Source of the DNA: Aphidius gifuensis
Lineage: Eukaryota; Arthropoda; Insecta; Hymenoptera; Braconidae
Assembly (NCBI RefSeq): GCF_014905175.1
Contig: NC_057791.1
Coordinates: 14,822,177 to 14,886,176 of the forward strand
Direction: 5' to 3'
DNA: 64,000 nt
Under the pieces are notes generated by a model, which saw only the letters and a list, made by a program, of their open reading frames with translations, searched no databases and was not told where the DNA came from. Shown here piece by piece: positions 12,683-26,107 of this stretch (position 1 is its first letter; each line of letters begins with the position of its first letter). A program made the translations under genes and the position numbers.

Positions 12683-15600
12683 GGTGTTGTTGTTGTTGTG
12701 GTGGTGGGGGCAGATGAAGTCCCATCATTGGAGTTAAAGGTATATTAAGAGATGATGATGGCTGGGAGGTAGATGGAGAAATGCCAGAGGCAATTGGAAC
12801 AATTGAAGATATTGATGAACCAATTTGATTTGTTTGTTGTGATTGGGGTGGTAAAAGATTTAATGGTGGTAAAGTTGAAACAATTGTTTGTGGTAATTGT
12901 ACAACTGATGAACTTACTGAGCTCATACTACCACCTGATAATGGAGCATTTGTAATTTGATATGGTGTATGAACAATACGAGGATGATGATATATTTGTG
13001 ATGTATTTGATGGCTCAGATAACACTGTTATATTTTGTTCATCTTTTCTTGTTATATTATTGTGACAGCTATTGTTGTTTTTCATCATATCAGGTATTAT
13101 TATGTTGTTTGTTGATAAACGTTCACGTTGTTCACGTTCTCTATCGTTGTGCAATGGAGCTGCTATGGTCGGCTTCCTAGCTGGAACAAATCCGGAACAC
13201 AGTGCTTGGTAACGCTCCACTAGTATCTGTTGTTTTTTTATTTTTTCTAAATGAATTTTCTTTACTTTAAACTTACCTTTTATATTAATTATTATATTTG
13301 TAAATTTATGGAACATTTTTAATTTTATTTATTTTCATTTATAATATTATAAAATGTTCCACAAAATTTATCAAATCATCTTACTTATCAATAAAAATAT
13401 ATTTTCTTAAACCGAGTATTGGGGATGATTTTTTTTTTTTTTTATGCAATATGAAATAAAACTAATCTGCCTTATAAAATAATAATTGAATAAAAAAAAT
13501 AATAAAAAATAAAACAAAAAAATTGTTAATGAAAAAAAAAATTAAAAAATAATTAAACAAATTTACAAAAATAAAATTGGACAAGTGGACGATGCATAAT
13601 CGGAAAAGATACCGAAGCGATCGCAATCTCATCGAATACTAGGCACTTTTTAATTTTGCACTGATTTTATATTACGAATATTCATTAAGAAAAATATAAA
13701 TTAGAAAAAAAATTCTAGCCGAATCTTCCCCAAAACTGTTTCAGAAAAAAAAATAAAATAAATTATAATTATAATAACAATAATAATAATAAACAAAAAA
13801 TAACAAAAACTAAAAAAAGAAAAATAAAAAAAATTAATAACAAAAAAAAAAGAAAATGATTCGAGGGTCATGAGAATTTGTGAATTAATTAATTAATTAG
13901 CAATTTCAAATCTTATTGGTTGTTATTTTTCTTTATTTTTTTTTTTCATTTAATGTTTTTTTTTTTTCTTCATTGTTTTTTTTTTTTTTTTTTTAATATA
14001 TATATTTTTATTTGCAATGTTTATTTTTAATTATAGTCCAAATATACATGTTTACATAATAAATTATATAAAAATGGTATTATCTTGACAAATGAATAAA
14101 TGTGTGACAAAGTTATGTACATTGGTGGATTTTATTAATCAGTCAACATATTATTATTTAATTATTTTAAATATTTTATTTTCTTTTATTTTTCAAGCAG
14201 TATCTTGATTTTTGTGACTGACAAAATTGGAAAAATGAAAAGTTTTTTTTTTAGTTAAATAAACATTAATGACTGGTGATTTAAAAAAAAATTGTCTAAA
14301 ACAGTTGCGGGAACAAACGCAAGAGTGCCGAGACCTAGTAACTGATGAAAAAGCCATCGAAATAATAAAAAAAATAAAACAGAAAATTTAATAAATAATA
14401 ATTATAAAAACATCAACATTGTTATCAAATATAAACGATTTTTTTTTTTCTAAATAATGATACGTAAACATTGTTTTTTTTTTGTTTAAAAAAACAAAAC
14501 GTCACTAAAATACCTATATCGATATTCATAAAAACAAACGGCACTCATGTCTATTAATTAATTATTTTCTATTTTTTTTTAAAGCTATCGCAAACGTGCT
14601 TTGAATTTGTAAATTGCACGAATTTATAAAACGCGAACGAATCAAATTTGTGAGTTAAAATTTAGACTAATTAATTAAAAAAAAAAAAAAAAACATACAA
14701 TTAGTAAAAAAAAAATATATATATAAAAATTTAATCAGAGAACAACGACGACTAGGTATCGTGCACTCTCATGTTCAAATCGCGCCGTCGTTTTAAATAT
14801 TATTTTACATTTATTTTACGTATTTAAAATTCAACCGTCGTTTAAAATCGTACAACAATCGAGTTGCTTTGATGACTTGTTTGTTTTTTTTTTTTTTTCA
14901 ATTTCTTGGCTTATTTATTTTTTGTCAATAATTATTTAATATTGTATTAGAAAATTATTCATCTATTCGATTAAGCTATTTGAGTTTTTTTTTTTAATTC
15001 ATCCAAATTAATCATCACGAAATATGGATGTTCAACAATAATTATTTTCAGTTAAGTTGTTCAAAGAATGACTTACTGCAATTTAAAATGTAATCAGACT
15101 TTTGATATTAATTTAGTCAGCTTTTAGATCGTCCAGTCTATGCAGAATTTTTCATTTTTTTTTTTTTATTTCGTTGTCCCTTTATTAGTTAATTTTTTCA
15201 TATATATTTTATATTTTTTTTTTGGACTTAAAATTTTAGTTGCCTTTAATTTTTTCTTTTGTTCATTTTCTAATAATTTTTAAAAAAGTTCTTCCTTTTT
15301 TCTACTTGATATACGTGGCACCTAAAAATGAACGAGAGATTTTTTTTTTAATTTGAATTTTTTTTTTTATATCAGGCTTTGAATTTTCTATTTTAAAAGT
15401 ACTTAAATTCCATTTTTTTTTTTTGGTGGATTGTTTTACAAAAAATGTTGTACGTAATTATTTCGTTAAATCCATTTGACTTTTCCTGCAAAAGTACGAA
15501 AAATTTATTTAAATTTATATATCTTTCTAAAAGTGTAAAAATTTTTATTTATTTTTTTGAGCCTCTGTCTCTTGTGTAGTTTGTCATGCCACTTTTGTTG

Positions 15601-18600
15601 CCAATAAAAAGTAAAATTTGACAAAATTAATCTACTAAGAAAAAATGTGTTTTTTTTTTCGATTTTAAATAATTTCGATCTTCGTACAAAGTTATTCAAA
15701 AAAATATTAAGCCTAGCTTCATAAGAAACGATTAATTGTGACTATTAACTTTCATTATCGCTACATTAAGAGTAGAAGCGTAGTACGTTATATTATATTT
15801 TTAAAAAATCATTTTCTTCAATTAATTTTTTTTTTAGTTCATTTCACAGTCAGTAATATTTACTACATTATTTTAATTATTTTTTTATCATTTTTTTTTT
15901 TGACGTTTTTAATTTTTTTTTTTTTCACTTTTTTACTTTTTACCTATTCTATATTTAATTTTTTTTTTTGTTAACAACAATCACCTTTCAAATCACTTGC
16001 AAAACTCAAAGTGCACCGTTCCACGATTGAATATACTAAATTTTTTTTTCTTTTAAATTCCTATATATTTTTTTTCATTTTTTTCATTTTTTCAAATTAT
16101 TTTTTTACTTTTTCACGTTAATTTTTTTTTTTTTTTTTTATCAATTAATTATGTACTTATGAATTAAAAAAAAAAAAAACAAAATAAAATAAAATATCCA
16201 TGAGTTTAAACGATCGCTTGGTATCGGTCCGAAATTAAAAATTAAAAAAAAAAATTTTTTTTTTTTTTACTAATAAACAACTAAAATCATATTTTTAAAA
16301 AAACCCATGAAATTTACCGTCAATGGGTTAGTTAAAAAAAAATATCTAAAATCAAAATACTAAAATAACAATAATGAAGGGGAAATAAATGTTGATCGCA
16401 TATGAAAAATGGTCGCGAGGTAGTGAGATGATTTGATCAATATTTTTATCCTTCATTGTATCAATTTGTTTTTTTTTTTTTTCATTTAACCTTTTAAAAA
16501 AAAAAAAAAAATCATTAAACGAAACTGTGGCGATTATTCTAAAATATCTAATATGATTATAATTATCAATGATTAATTTTTGTTTGTATTTTTCATTAGT
16601 TTTTTTTCTAAGATTTTATATTTTAAATCGCCATGAATTATATCTAGCTAATGAGCAAGATTTTATAAAACATTCAGTAAACGTTTATAAAAAAAAAAAA
16701 AAAAAAGAAATTGATTTAAAAAAAAAACGTTGAAATGTGGATAATCAGTACCCGACGGTTTCGTTCAATGGAAGGCAGTAGGGGGTGGAGCGACGCGCTC
16801 ACCTGCAGTATCGTTGGAAGTTGATGCAGATGATGGTACTGCTGTTGTTGATGCTGAACTACGTGCTGCTCGTCTCCTTTCTTCTTCTTCTCTCAATGCA
16901 ACTTGTTCACGTGCCTGTCTCAGTCTGTGTTCTTCTTCCATTTTCAGCCTTTTAATAATACATAAATATAAATTAATAAAAATATAAATGACAATTAATT
17001 TCTATTTATTAATAATTATCATAATATATTATATTTACCGTTCATGCATTACTGGAGACATAAGACCAAGTGAAGCTGGTGGTAACATATCAGGACTATA
17101 TCGTAAACCATAAATTGGATAAGTTGGTAAACCAGGAAATAATGGTGGCCTAAGCATACCAACTCTTTCCAAGTACAATTGTTCCTCTAGTCTATTGAGA
17201 AAAGAAAAAAAAATTGACATTTTTATTATTCAATTATTAGCTAGTTATTTTTTTTTTTTAAATAACAAAAATTTACTTTGAAGATGAACGTGTCTTGTGA
17301 TAGTATTAGTCAAGAATTAAAGCTTTTATTTAATTAATATAATTTTATAAAATAAAAAATAATATTTATACTGTATATTTTAATTATTTAACTTTCAAGA
17401 GAGTCAATTAAGTTTTCATAAACAAAGATGATTGTTTGTTGACTTGAAAATTTAACATTTCATAATTAGCATTAATTAATTAAGTAAAAATTTGTATAAT
17501 ATTTTGAATGAATGTCGTTAATCATCAAAGTAAATAACTCATTTAAATAAAAAAAAAATATATAAAAAGGTATAAATAATTTTATAAGCACCTATAAGCA
17601 TGCTGTAGATGAGGTGGTGGATAGAGACCATGATGATAAGGACTATATGCCGCAGGATCCAGGGCAAATTGTGGTTGTTGAGTTGGATGATGCTCAGGCC
17701 GATATGGCTGAAAGCCAGAACGAGCTAGCAATTCAGATGTGGCGGATGTAACACTGTGTTTATTATTCTCTGGTGGTCTTGCTGTTGTGTACATTGAAGG
17801 TATCTCCTCTACTCTTCTCTCATGAGTTGGACGTTCCTGTAAATAAATTATAAATATATTTTAAAATGTTTTCCTTTTTTTTTTTATAACATTTAGCTTT
17901 TGAAATATTTTATAAAACATTGAGTCGTACTACTACTACTACTACTAGTCTTGAATAAAAAAATATAAAAATATTTTATAGATAAAAGTTTAGAGCTCTT
18001 TGATCCTTTGATTATTTCAAGCTACCTTTTACAAAACTAAATATTCTTTTTTAATTTAAACAAAAAATCAAAGCACTTTATTTTCACTTTATTATTTTTT
18101 TTTTTAAATACTTTATTATTGTTATTAAAAATTTGATAAATAACAAAATTTTTTATACAATGAATTGAAATCAATTGCAGATATTTATTTTCTATTTTAA
18201 ATTCATGATACATGTTGAAACAACAACAAAAAAAAACTTGTTTTGTCTTTAAAAGAACAATAAAAATATAGTGAATATAAAATGTTTTTTTTTAAAAAAA
18301 CGGTTATTTAATAAATATTTTTTTCAATGAAATTAAAACAAGATAAAAAAAAAAAGGTTTTGAAAACAGGAATCTTGGTATGGGACATATTTTTCATCAT
18401 TCAATTTGGAGGGGTTTTGTTGAGAGGTCATGAACCCAAAAGGTCGTGCGAAGGTAAACTTGATGTATAAAACTAACCTTGGCCGGTGAGGGTCCCCGAA
18501 CAAGAGGTGGTGGTGGTGCTCGATTTTTTGGACTTGCACGTGGCTCTTCATCCTGAGGAGCCGGTCCTGCCTGTTTGGCAAGATTTCTCAATGCAGCAGC

Positions 18601-18758
18601 AAAACTTCGACTATTTTGTTGTCCACCTGGTCCTTGTCCTGGTCCTGGACCTGGACCTGGACCTGGTGTATGACCCTGTGGTAATACACCCGTACTTGGT
18701 CTGTGGGATTTACCAATTGACGTTGGTTGTTGGGATTTTGTTGTTGCTGGTTGAAGAC
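9200..18758 (-). CDS. Gse1: GSE1 homologue: 3' exons of the composite locus (corepressor body)
   Basis: Vertebrate GSE1 is a subunit of LSD1/CoREST/HDAC (BHC) corepressor complexes in the nucleus. Exons in transcript order: 18758-18478, 17836-17592, 17191-17039, 16948-16803, 13219-10421, 10089-9880, 9815-9507 and 9438-9200. GSE1 blocks seen in order: SFAAALRNLAKQAG; a Pro/Tyr/His block with FALDPAAYSPYHHGLYPP; GLRYSPDMLPPASLGLMS; a charged helix LKMEEEHRLRQAREQ; EKKVSFLAMFGLTT; PKVKFLSEMGLNYVTSDQR; and a C-terminal coiled coil opening WTNIEDIMTAYKEYSKE. All have clear counterparts in human GSE1. The 2.8 kb exon is mostly low-complexity polyQ, polyN and polyT. Its acceptor is set at 13219 by phase (carried G plus TG gives Val, then ERYQAL); extension upstream stays open, so that junction is less sure. 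The first exon takes a carried G supplied by either 28249 or 32465. Confidence 0.9.
12608..12699 (-). repeat. CAA microsatellite encoding polyglutamine in GSE1
   Basis: A pure gtt run from 12608 to 12683 reads as CAA codons on the coding strand, giving about 25 consecutive glutamines. One His and four more Gln precede it in the protein, next to a run of prolines. CAG is absent from the run. It sits inside the large GSE1 exon, so length changes of three bases keep the frame. Confidence 0.9.
13220..16802 (-). other. 3.6 kb GSE1 intron
   Basis: Between the donor at 16802 and the acceptor near 13220 I see only A/T-rich sequence with long T and A runs. There is no credible additional exon, although a donor-like aaaaggtaagt on the minus strand near 13275 leaves room for a small alternative exon. 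Confidence 0.5.
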
Positions 18759-19555
18759 CTGTAATCAAAAAATATATATTTACATTTTAGTTATTATTCT
18801 CAACACACCTTTTAAACAATACAAAAATTTATTATTCAACACTGGCTTTTTGTTTTATATATTCTTTATAAATTAAAAAAAAATGTTTTATAAATTTTTA
18901 AAAATTGTCTGAGAGAAGGATTGTTATTACTTTTTTTTTTTATACTTTTTTCATTAATTAAAAAAAATATGTAAAGGGTAGAAAGAGTATAGAATAGAAT
19001 TAAAATAATTGTATGATTTACTCGACAGTTTATTATTTTAATAGTGTTAAAATGTAAAAAATTTTGAAAAAATAAAATTAAAATAATTTACAATGATATT
19101 GTTTTTATATTTTTAAGTTAAATAAAAATTATAAATTTATCAAAAAATAAGTCAAGTTTTTAAAGCTCAATAAGGGTGTAAAATAAAAATAAGAAAAGTT
19201 TTTCTTTTTTGTAAATAAAAATATAAGATTTTTTTTAATTTAAAAAAAATTCTTGACATGAGAAAAAGAAAAATGAGAAATACGAAAAATAATATATGTG
19301 TAGATTCGTTGGTTAAAAAAAAAACGAGGTGAAAACTTTTTTTTTTTGTAAAAAGGGCGAGAGAAAGGCGTTTTTCCTTGTTGAATATGGTGACTGGGAT
19401 TTGAGAAGAGGAGAGTATAGAAGATAGAGAACGATGATGAGGAAGAGGAGGGTTGTGAAATGTTCAGTTACAGAGGGATGGATTTTAAGCGGCTTACAGT
19501 CGGTCACCATGGTAACCTAGCCGTGTTCAAACCACTATCACCATCACCAATTTCA

Positions 19556-20052
19556 TATATTTGCACATATAGAAATATAAAATAAAAAAAAAAATCAAAG
19601 AATAAAATATTGAAGGCACAAACTGGTCTTTCAATATTTAAATCAAATAAAAAAATATATATTTTATATAAATATCACTAGAAATTTATTTTATCATCAT
19701 CATTCTATCAGTTTATTATTTTTTTTTTTTTATCAGAGTATATAAACTGCAGAAAAAAAATTATTTAGATAAAAATTTTTTAAATTAAATATAAAATTTA
19801 CTTCAAAGAATCTTTTATCTTTTTTTGTCGATTTTTTTTTTCATCAATTAAATTTAAAAAACAATTTTTGTAAATAATTTTAATTACTTAATTTTCGTAT
19901 GAAATTTTCAGAAGGTATAAAACAATCAATTGAAACACTTTTTAATCTCTATAAAAAAAATCTTTGCTTAAAATTTTGTCGAAAAAGCACAAGTCAATCA
20001 AAAAAAAAAAGAATCAGGCTCAAAAAAAATTTAGACAAAATCGAGAATATGT
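19556..20052. repeat. 0.5 kb direct repeat, copy 1 (GSE1 intron)
   Basis: From catatagaaatataaaata the sequence runs parallel with 25610-26107, sharing ttgaaggcacaaactg, tcatcatcattctatcagt and aaaagcacaagtca with scattered differences. A short part (agaaggtataaaacaatcaatt) recurs once more at about 20077. Neither copy has an open frame that looks coding. Confidence 0.85.
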
Positions 20053-23000
20053 ATAGGTATTATTCAGGATTATTCAGAAGGTATAAAACAATCAATTATT
20101 CAATTAAAAAAAGAAGGAAAAATTTAATTATCATTTGTCAATAATTTGATAGGAATAAATTAAGCATTTAATTGTGATAAATATTTGAATAATTTATTTC
20201 ATTATCTGACATTATTTTTCTTCTTGACAGCCTTGATCAATGTCACTTTGTAATTTCAAGATAAAACTTGGCAAATTAACAGATAACTCAAACTGATAAA
20301 ATAATTTGTTTTGCAATAAAAAAAAAAAAAGAAAAGCTACGATAAAAAATAATTTATATATATTTCAAACAATTTTTGGAATGAGAAAAGACATTAGGGA
20401 ATTTAATTTTGGTGCCAAAGTAGTTTGGAATGTCCATATTAATTCATTTAAGACCAACACAGGATTATTCACTATTCCCTGGAATCTCGTTTCAACATTG
20501 AATGAGAAAAGGATTCAACCCTATATATATATTTCACACAATTGGATTTTGCTTGTTTGCTTCTCATCTAACTAGTCTCCATTTCATTTTGCTCATATTC
20601 ATTTAAAACCATATATTTAAATATAAACAAATATATCCACACCTCTCAAGTAAAAAATAAATACTATATAACACATATGAAAATTATTTAAATTTATTTT
20701 ATAATTTGAATGGACTACTAAAAAATATATTTGTATTTATAATTGATGGATTAATCACTGAGCTAGTTAATTTTGAGTAATTTGTTTTTTTATAAATTAT
20801 GGAAATCATTGGTAATCTTTGAAAATTGTTAATTAGCTCGTCACTCATTCTAATGACAGTGACCAACCCCTCGTATATTTTAATTTATCAATTTTTTACA
20901 ACAGTCGAGCTTTTGGTGCTTGATTTTTTTTTAATATTAAAATGAAGTCTACACAGCCGCCAATTTTAAGATTGTTTTTATCCTAAGCGACATGATAAAA
21001 AGAATAAATTTCAAGAGCCAATGAGTGTCTTTTAAAGAGTGAGACAATCCCTTACTAATTATTTAATTTTTTTCTAAAGGGCTAACAAAAAAAAAAGCTT
21101 TCAAATTTAAAATTTAAAGGACGGAGAGAAAAACGTGTAGCTGTTTTATGATAAAGGATTAATTGATTTTAATTCAAACATATATACTGGGAAGGGGCCA
21201 ATGAACCCTGTCATGCAAAAATATTGATTTTAAATGGAAAAAATAAAAAATATAATTAATTCACACGTATGAATTGTGTGCCAAAAAAAAAAAAAATATT
21301 ACAGGAGTAATTTCGACATTTCCCGAGGGACTGATTTTCGATTGTATGCGTTTATTTCATAGAAAAAAAATTTGAAAAAATAAAAAATAAACAGAAAACA
21401 AAGAGGATAGTTGAATGAGTAGATGAAAAAAAAAAATATATATATATTTATATGTAAAAGCCAATTTAGAAAAAATAAAAATAAAGGTAGAAAAATGGAG
21501 GGTGAAATTATTCGATCGATGCTCAATCTATCCCGCGAGACTTTGTCGCTGTTTCTCACCCCTATTTCGTAATTTTTTTTTTTTTTTATTTTTTTATTTT
21601 ATTTATCATCATTGTTATTATTATTTATTCTTTTTTGTTTTCCCTTCTGTTTGACTTTCCAGCAGTAACAAGACCCTACTGAAATTTAGTCGATTAGTTT
21701 TTTTTTTTTTTTTTTAAATTTATTTTGGTTTTAATTTTTTTTTTAAAGCTCATTTGGCTTGAAGTGTGCATATATTGACATTTTTTTCGTTTGTGCTATT
21801 CAACGGGTTGCAATTTGTACAAAAAAAAAAAGGAGAAATTTATAAAATAGATTAAAAAATGAAATATTCAACGTCATTCAAATATCAATATGAAAAATAT
21901 TAATTCTCGTTGGTCTCTCCTGGTTTTCCGGGAAATGAAATCAGGTTAATCCTCTTACGTAAATAGTAATAATGACTAATAAATGTAGCTTTGATAAATG
22001 TAAATTCAAAAGAAAAATATAAATTTTATTCCAGGAAAATATTTATTTATTGAATGATAAAATTTTAAAAATAAAAAATTCATGATAACGAACGAATAAA
22101 ATTAATTCACGATAGAAGTTAAACTAGTTTAAATGCCACAATAGTTTCCGGTTCAATTGAGGTAAAATATATGTCTGATTTTACGAGTTACTTTAACGAT
22201 TCTATTTCTTATATATACAAAAAAAAAAATTCAAGATACTTGGAGGGTGATCCAAAAAGTTTCATTCACTCCATTTGACTTGGTTTTATCGTTAGTTTAT
22301 ATAAAATCATTTTACCGGTACAATTATTTGTCGAAAAAGTTAATCGTCCAGCAGAATAAAAAAATATAAATATACATAACTCAATAAAAAAAAAACCAGA
22401 AGAAAAAGAAATTAAATTTTATAAATAAATAAATTTTTTTTTATGTAAAAGAAAAGCCAAAATAAAAAAAAAAAAATTTGAATGTATATATTTTGTGGAG
22501 TTTGTTGAGGAAGAGATTTTCACGCGGTAAAAAAAAATCTTAAAGTTAGATATCTCTTGAGGCAAAAAATAAAGTAAAAGAAAAAAAAAAAAACATTTAC
22601 AAAAAAAGAAAAAGGATTCAACCCTCTTGTGAAATCTCTTCACGCTTCTTGACTCAGCAACCCGTCGGCAAATGCACTAGGTAAACACACTTGACGTGTA
22701 CGCCTTCATTATGAAAGTTTATCAACCTGGGTAGACTTTCATTTCCCGTTTTACAAAACTTATATTAAAACTTTAAAAATGAAAATTTTTTTTACATATA
22801 TAAATCAACAAAAAAAAAAGAAAAAACATTACAAGACCTCAAAGAAATATTTTGTCCAGCCTTACAATCACCTTAAAATTTCTCGAGATAAAACTGCCTA
22901 TAAAATCCATCGGAATGTAAATTTAAGAAATTATTTAAAAAACTAATTAATAAACCATTTAAGCCAGAATATTTTTTTTATTATAATCCAATACATCCAA

Positions 23001-23814
23001 GTGTCAGCAATTAAAAATAAATGAAAAAAAAAAAAGTATATTGCTGAGGCACTCAATCAACGAAAGAGAGAGTGTCACATGAAAAAAAATTATCCCCAGC
23101 TTGATGGCCTGAATCAATTTAAAAAAATTATCTTTGTGGATGTGTGTGTGTGTATGCAATAAAGACACTCTCAATAATTTAAAATTATAATATACCATTA
23201 AATGTACATAAACATGCTTGTCTTTGACTAATATATGAAGTAATTTAAGAGCATCATCTGTGAGACGGGATCGACATCAACATCATATATATTAAGTGCA
23301 GTAATGAAACAATAACATGACAATGCATTGATGTTATGTTAAAATACTGATAATAAATATGTGTTGTATATATATATTTAAAAGGCAGATTGAAAAGGCT
23401 AGAGGCCAGAGCACCCAGTTCAATTTAACAAGCTAGTAAGCCGATGGCTCGGAGTCATGACAACGCCACGGCGCATACAGCAGGTCAATGAGTGCCAACT
23501 GATGCCAAGTTGTGTCAAGTGACAAACCAGGCTAGAAAATATATATATATAATTATTATTGTTATTATTATTTATCTTGAAAAATAAAATTTCATCTCAT
23601 TGTGGTTCGTTGAATTTCTAAATATTTCATTAATTTATTGTTGTTAACAAATTAATTAACGAAAAAATTTTTTTTTTAATTTTCATTTTGTTGAATACAT
23701 TGTTGGGAATATGTTGAGTTAAATTATGATTTTTATTATTGATTAAATAGTCATTGATCAATGATAATTTGATAATTGAAAAAAAAAAATTTTTTTTTTT
23801 TGATGAAAAAATGA

Positions 23815-24000
23815 AGTGGTCTGTTGTTTGTTACATTTTTTTTCAAAAACTGTCCGACCGATTGACCTAAAATTTGACAGGAACATTTGTGGGAATATGG
23901 GGAATGTCAGTGTCAGTTACATGACCGCTCCGGATGACTTCCTGGTTAACCAACAGTCAGACATCAATTTGAAAACAATTTTTCGATTTATTCATTTCGA
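23815..24000 (+). other. GC-richer segment of unknown origin in the GSE1 intron
   Basis: A 77-codon frame (23816-24049) contains TVRPIDLKFDRNICGN and less biased codons than its surroundings. It is flanked by A/T runs of nine or more. It resembles a degraded piece of a repeated or mobile sequence more than a host exon, but I cannot assign a family. No matching second copy was noticed in the window. Confidence 0.3.
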
Positions 24001-25609
24001 TTTGGATTATTGTCTAAATATTCAAAGAATTTTACTTTTTTTTTTTTAAAAAATTATACAGAGATATTTGCTCAGTAAATTTCGAATATAAAACTTGAAA
24101 ATTAACAACAATTAATCAATAATTACTGACTGTTAATAGCCTTCTATAAGTTAATACAAATCGGAGCAAATAGAGATATTTTCGAAATAAATTTCGATTA
24201 TTAATCTTAAAAATTAACAACAATTAATCAACAATTACAAATTGATAAAATTAATTAATTTAATCAATTCAATTAACGATTAAATGAATAAGAGCAACAG
24301 ATTTATTCTTAAAAAAAAAAAATTTTTTATTTATTCATAACGAAAAAAAATTTTGACATATCAATAAAACTTGATAAAATAAAAATAGAAAAAATATATA
24401 CAGAGATAAAATATCGTAAATACGGAAAATTCATAATTTATTTTAACGTAAAAAATGTATACGTCAATTCTGTTGTATAAAGACGAGAAACTTTGGCCTT
24501 CGTGGCAGCCTAACGACGCGCGATTTATTGCAAAAAGAATGCCACGCTCGATAAACTCCCCCTTTTGAATAATACGCGCATGCTCACTTAAAGATTTTTT
24601 ATATTTTTTTGTTAACAAATAATAAAAATAAAAATAAAAACAAGTAAGCTTCTGCTCTTTTTTGTTTTTCATACGAGAAAGGTTTCGTTCGAGTAACAGA
24701 ACAATCATGATATTGCAATAAGCATTATGTATTTATGAGGATTCAATAAAATATAATAAATTGTAAATAAAAATAAAAAAACAATAAATATTAAAAGTAA
24801 TAAAAATATAAATTAATAAAAATACATATAGAAGATAATTGTAGGGATATAATTGAAAGGAAAAATACCGCATAATTGCAAGTTTGTAATTTTATAAAAT
24901 AACACTAGTTATGCATTTACGTGCAATGATGTGCATATGAAAATTTAATATATATGAAATTTATTACAATAAAGATGAGGGGTAGCAATATATGTAGATT
25001 AAGGTGTATGTATATATATTTTATGAATATCCTTGCGTGACTCTTATCATTACGAATTAGTCGTAAATTGTGCGATCGTGTAAAACGAATAGCTATTTAT
25101 AACAGCTACCATATAATGTTTCAACCAGTCACAAATTCAAATGTTCAAATGATGGATTAAAATTAAATATAACACTGAGATATGTATATCTTTTTATTAA
25201 AAGATAAATTAATTGAATTTTTTTTTTTTTTTTGCTTTAGAAAAGGATAATGTTTTTTGTTTAGATTTCTGAGGGAAATAAAATTTAAAAAACGTTGACT
25301 TTGTCTAGAGTGAAATTATTAAAATTTTTTTTTTTCAAAATTAATTGAAGATTAGTTTGATTAAAAAAAAAAATTAAAGTGACTTTTTAAAGTCATTTAA
25401 TCGATAAATGAAATTTATCGAAATTTTGAATCTTAAATTATTTCGAATTGATTGATTTTTGAATTGATGGAAATATATTTATACTGGTAATAGAAAATTA
25501 TTTGAGGTAGTTTTAATATTGTCATTTTTAAAAAGTCATATGAAGCTATGAAATCACTAAAAATTATCATCTAAAAAGCTCAAAACAACTTGAAAAATCA
25601 ATTTGAAAA

Positions 25610-26107
25610 CACATATGGAAATATATAATAAAAAAAATTCAAAGAATAAAATATTGAAGGCACAAACTGATCTTTCAATATTTAAATCAAATAAAAAAAA
25701 TATATATTTTATATAAATATCACTAGAAATTTATTTTATCATCATCATTCTATCAGTTTATTATTTTTTTTTTTTATCAGAGTATATAAACTGCAGAAAA
25801 AAAATTATTTAGATAAAAATTTTTTAAATTAAATATAAAATTTACTTCAAAGAATCTTTTATCTTTTTTTGTCGATTTTTTTTTTCATCAATTAAATTTA
25901 AAAAACAATTTTTTTCAATAATTTTAATTACTTAATTTTCATTTGAAATTTTAAGAAGGTATAAAACAATCAATTGAAACACTTTTTAAACTCTAGAAAA
26001 AATCTTTGCATAAAATTTTGTCGAAAAAGCACAAGTCAGCTTAAAAAATCAATCAAAAAAAAGAGAATAAGGTTCAAAAAAAATTCAGAAAAAATAGAGA
26101 TTATGCA
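25610..26107. repeat. 0.5 kb direct repeat, copy 2 (GSE1 intron)
   Basis: Same orientation as copy 1, about 6.05 kb away. Similarity ends near aaaaaaattcagaaaaaatagag. Small indels in homopolymers and several substitutions separate the copies. Both lie in the same intron, so local duplication or two insertions of one element would explain them. Confidence 0.85.

Noticed and set aside
10805..13180. Several + strand frames and one alternative - frame inside the large GSE1 exon
   Set aside because: Shadows of the coding strand; triplet repeats keep other frames open by chance.
24361..24708. 115-codon - frame in the GSE1 intron
   Set aside because: Ends in Phe/Tyr runs, has no acceptor/donor in phase, and only part of it is complex sequence; more likely a non-coding island.
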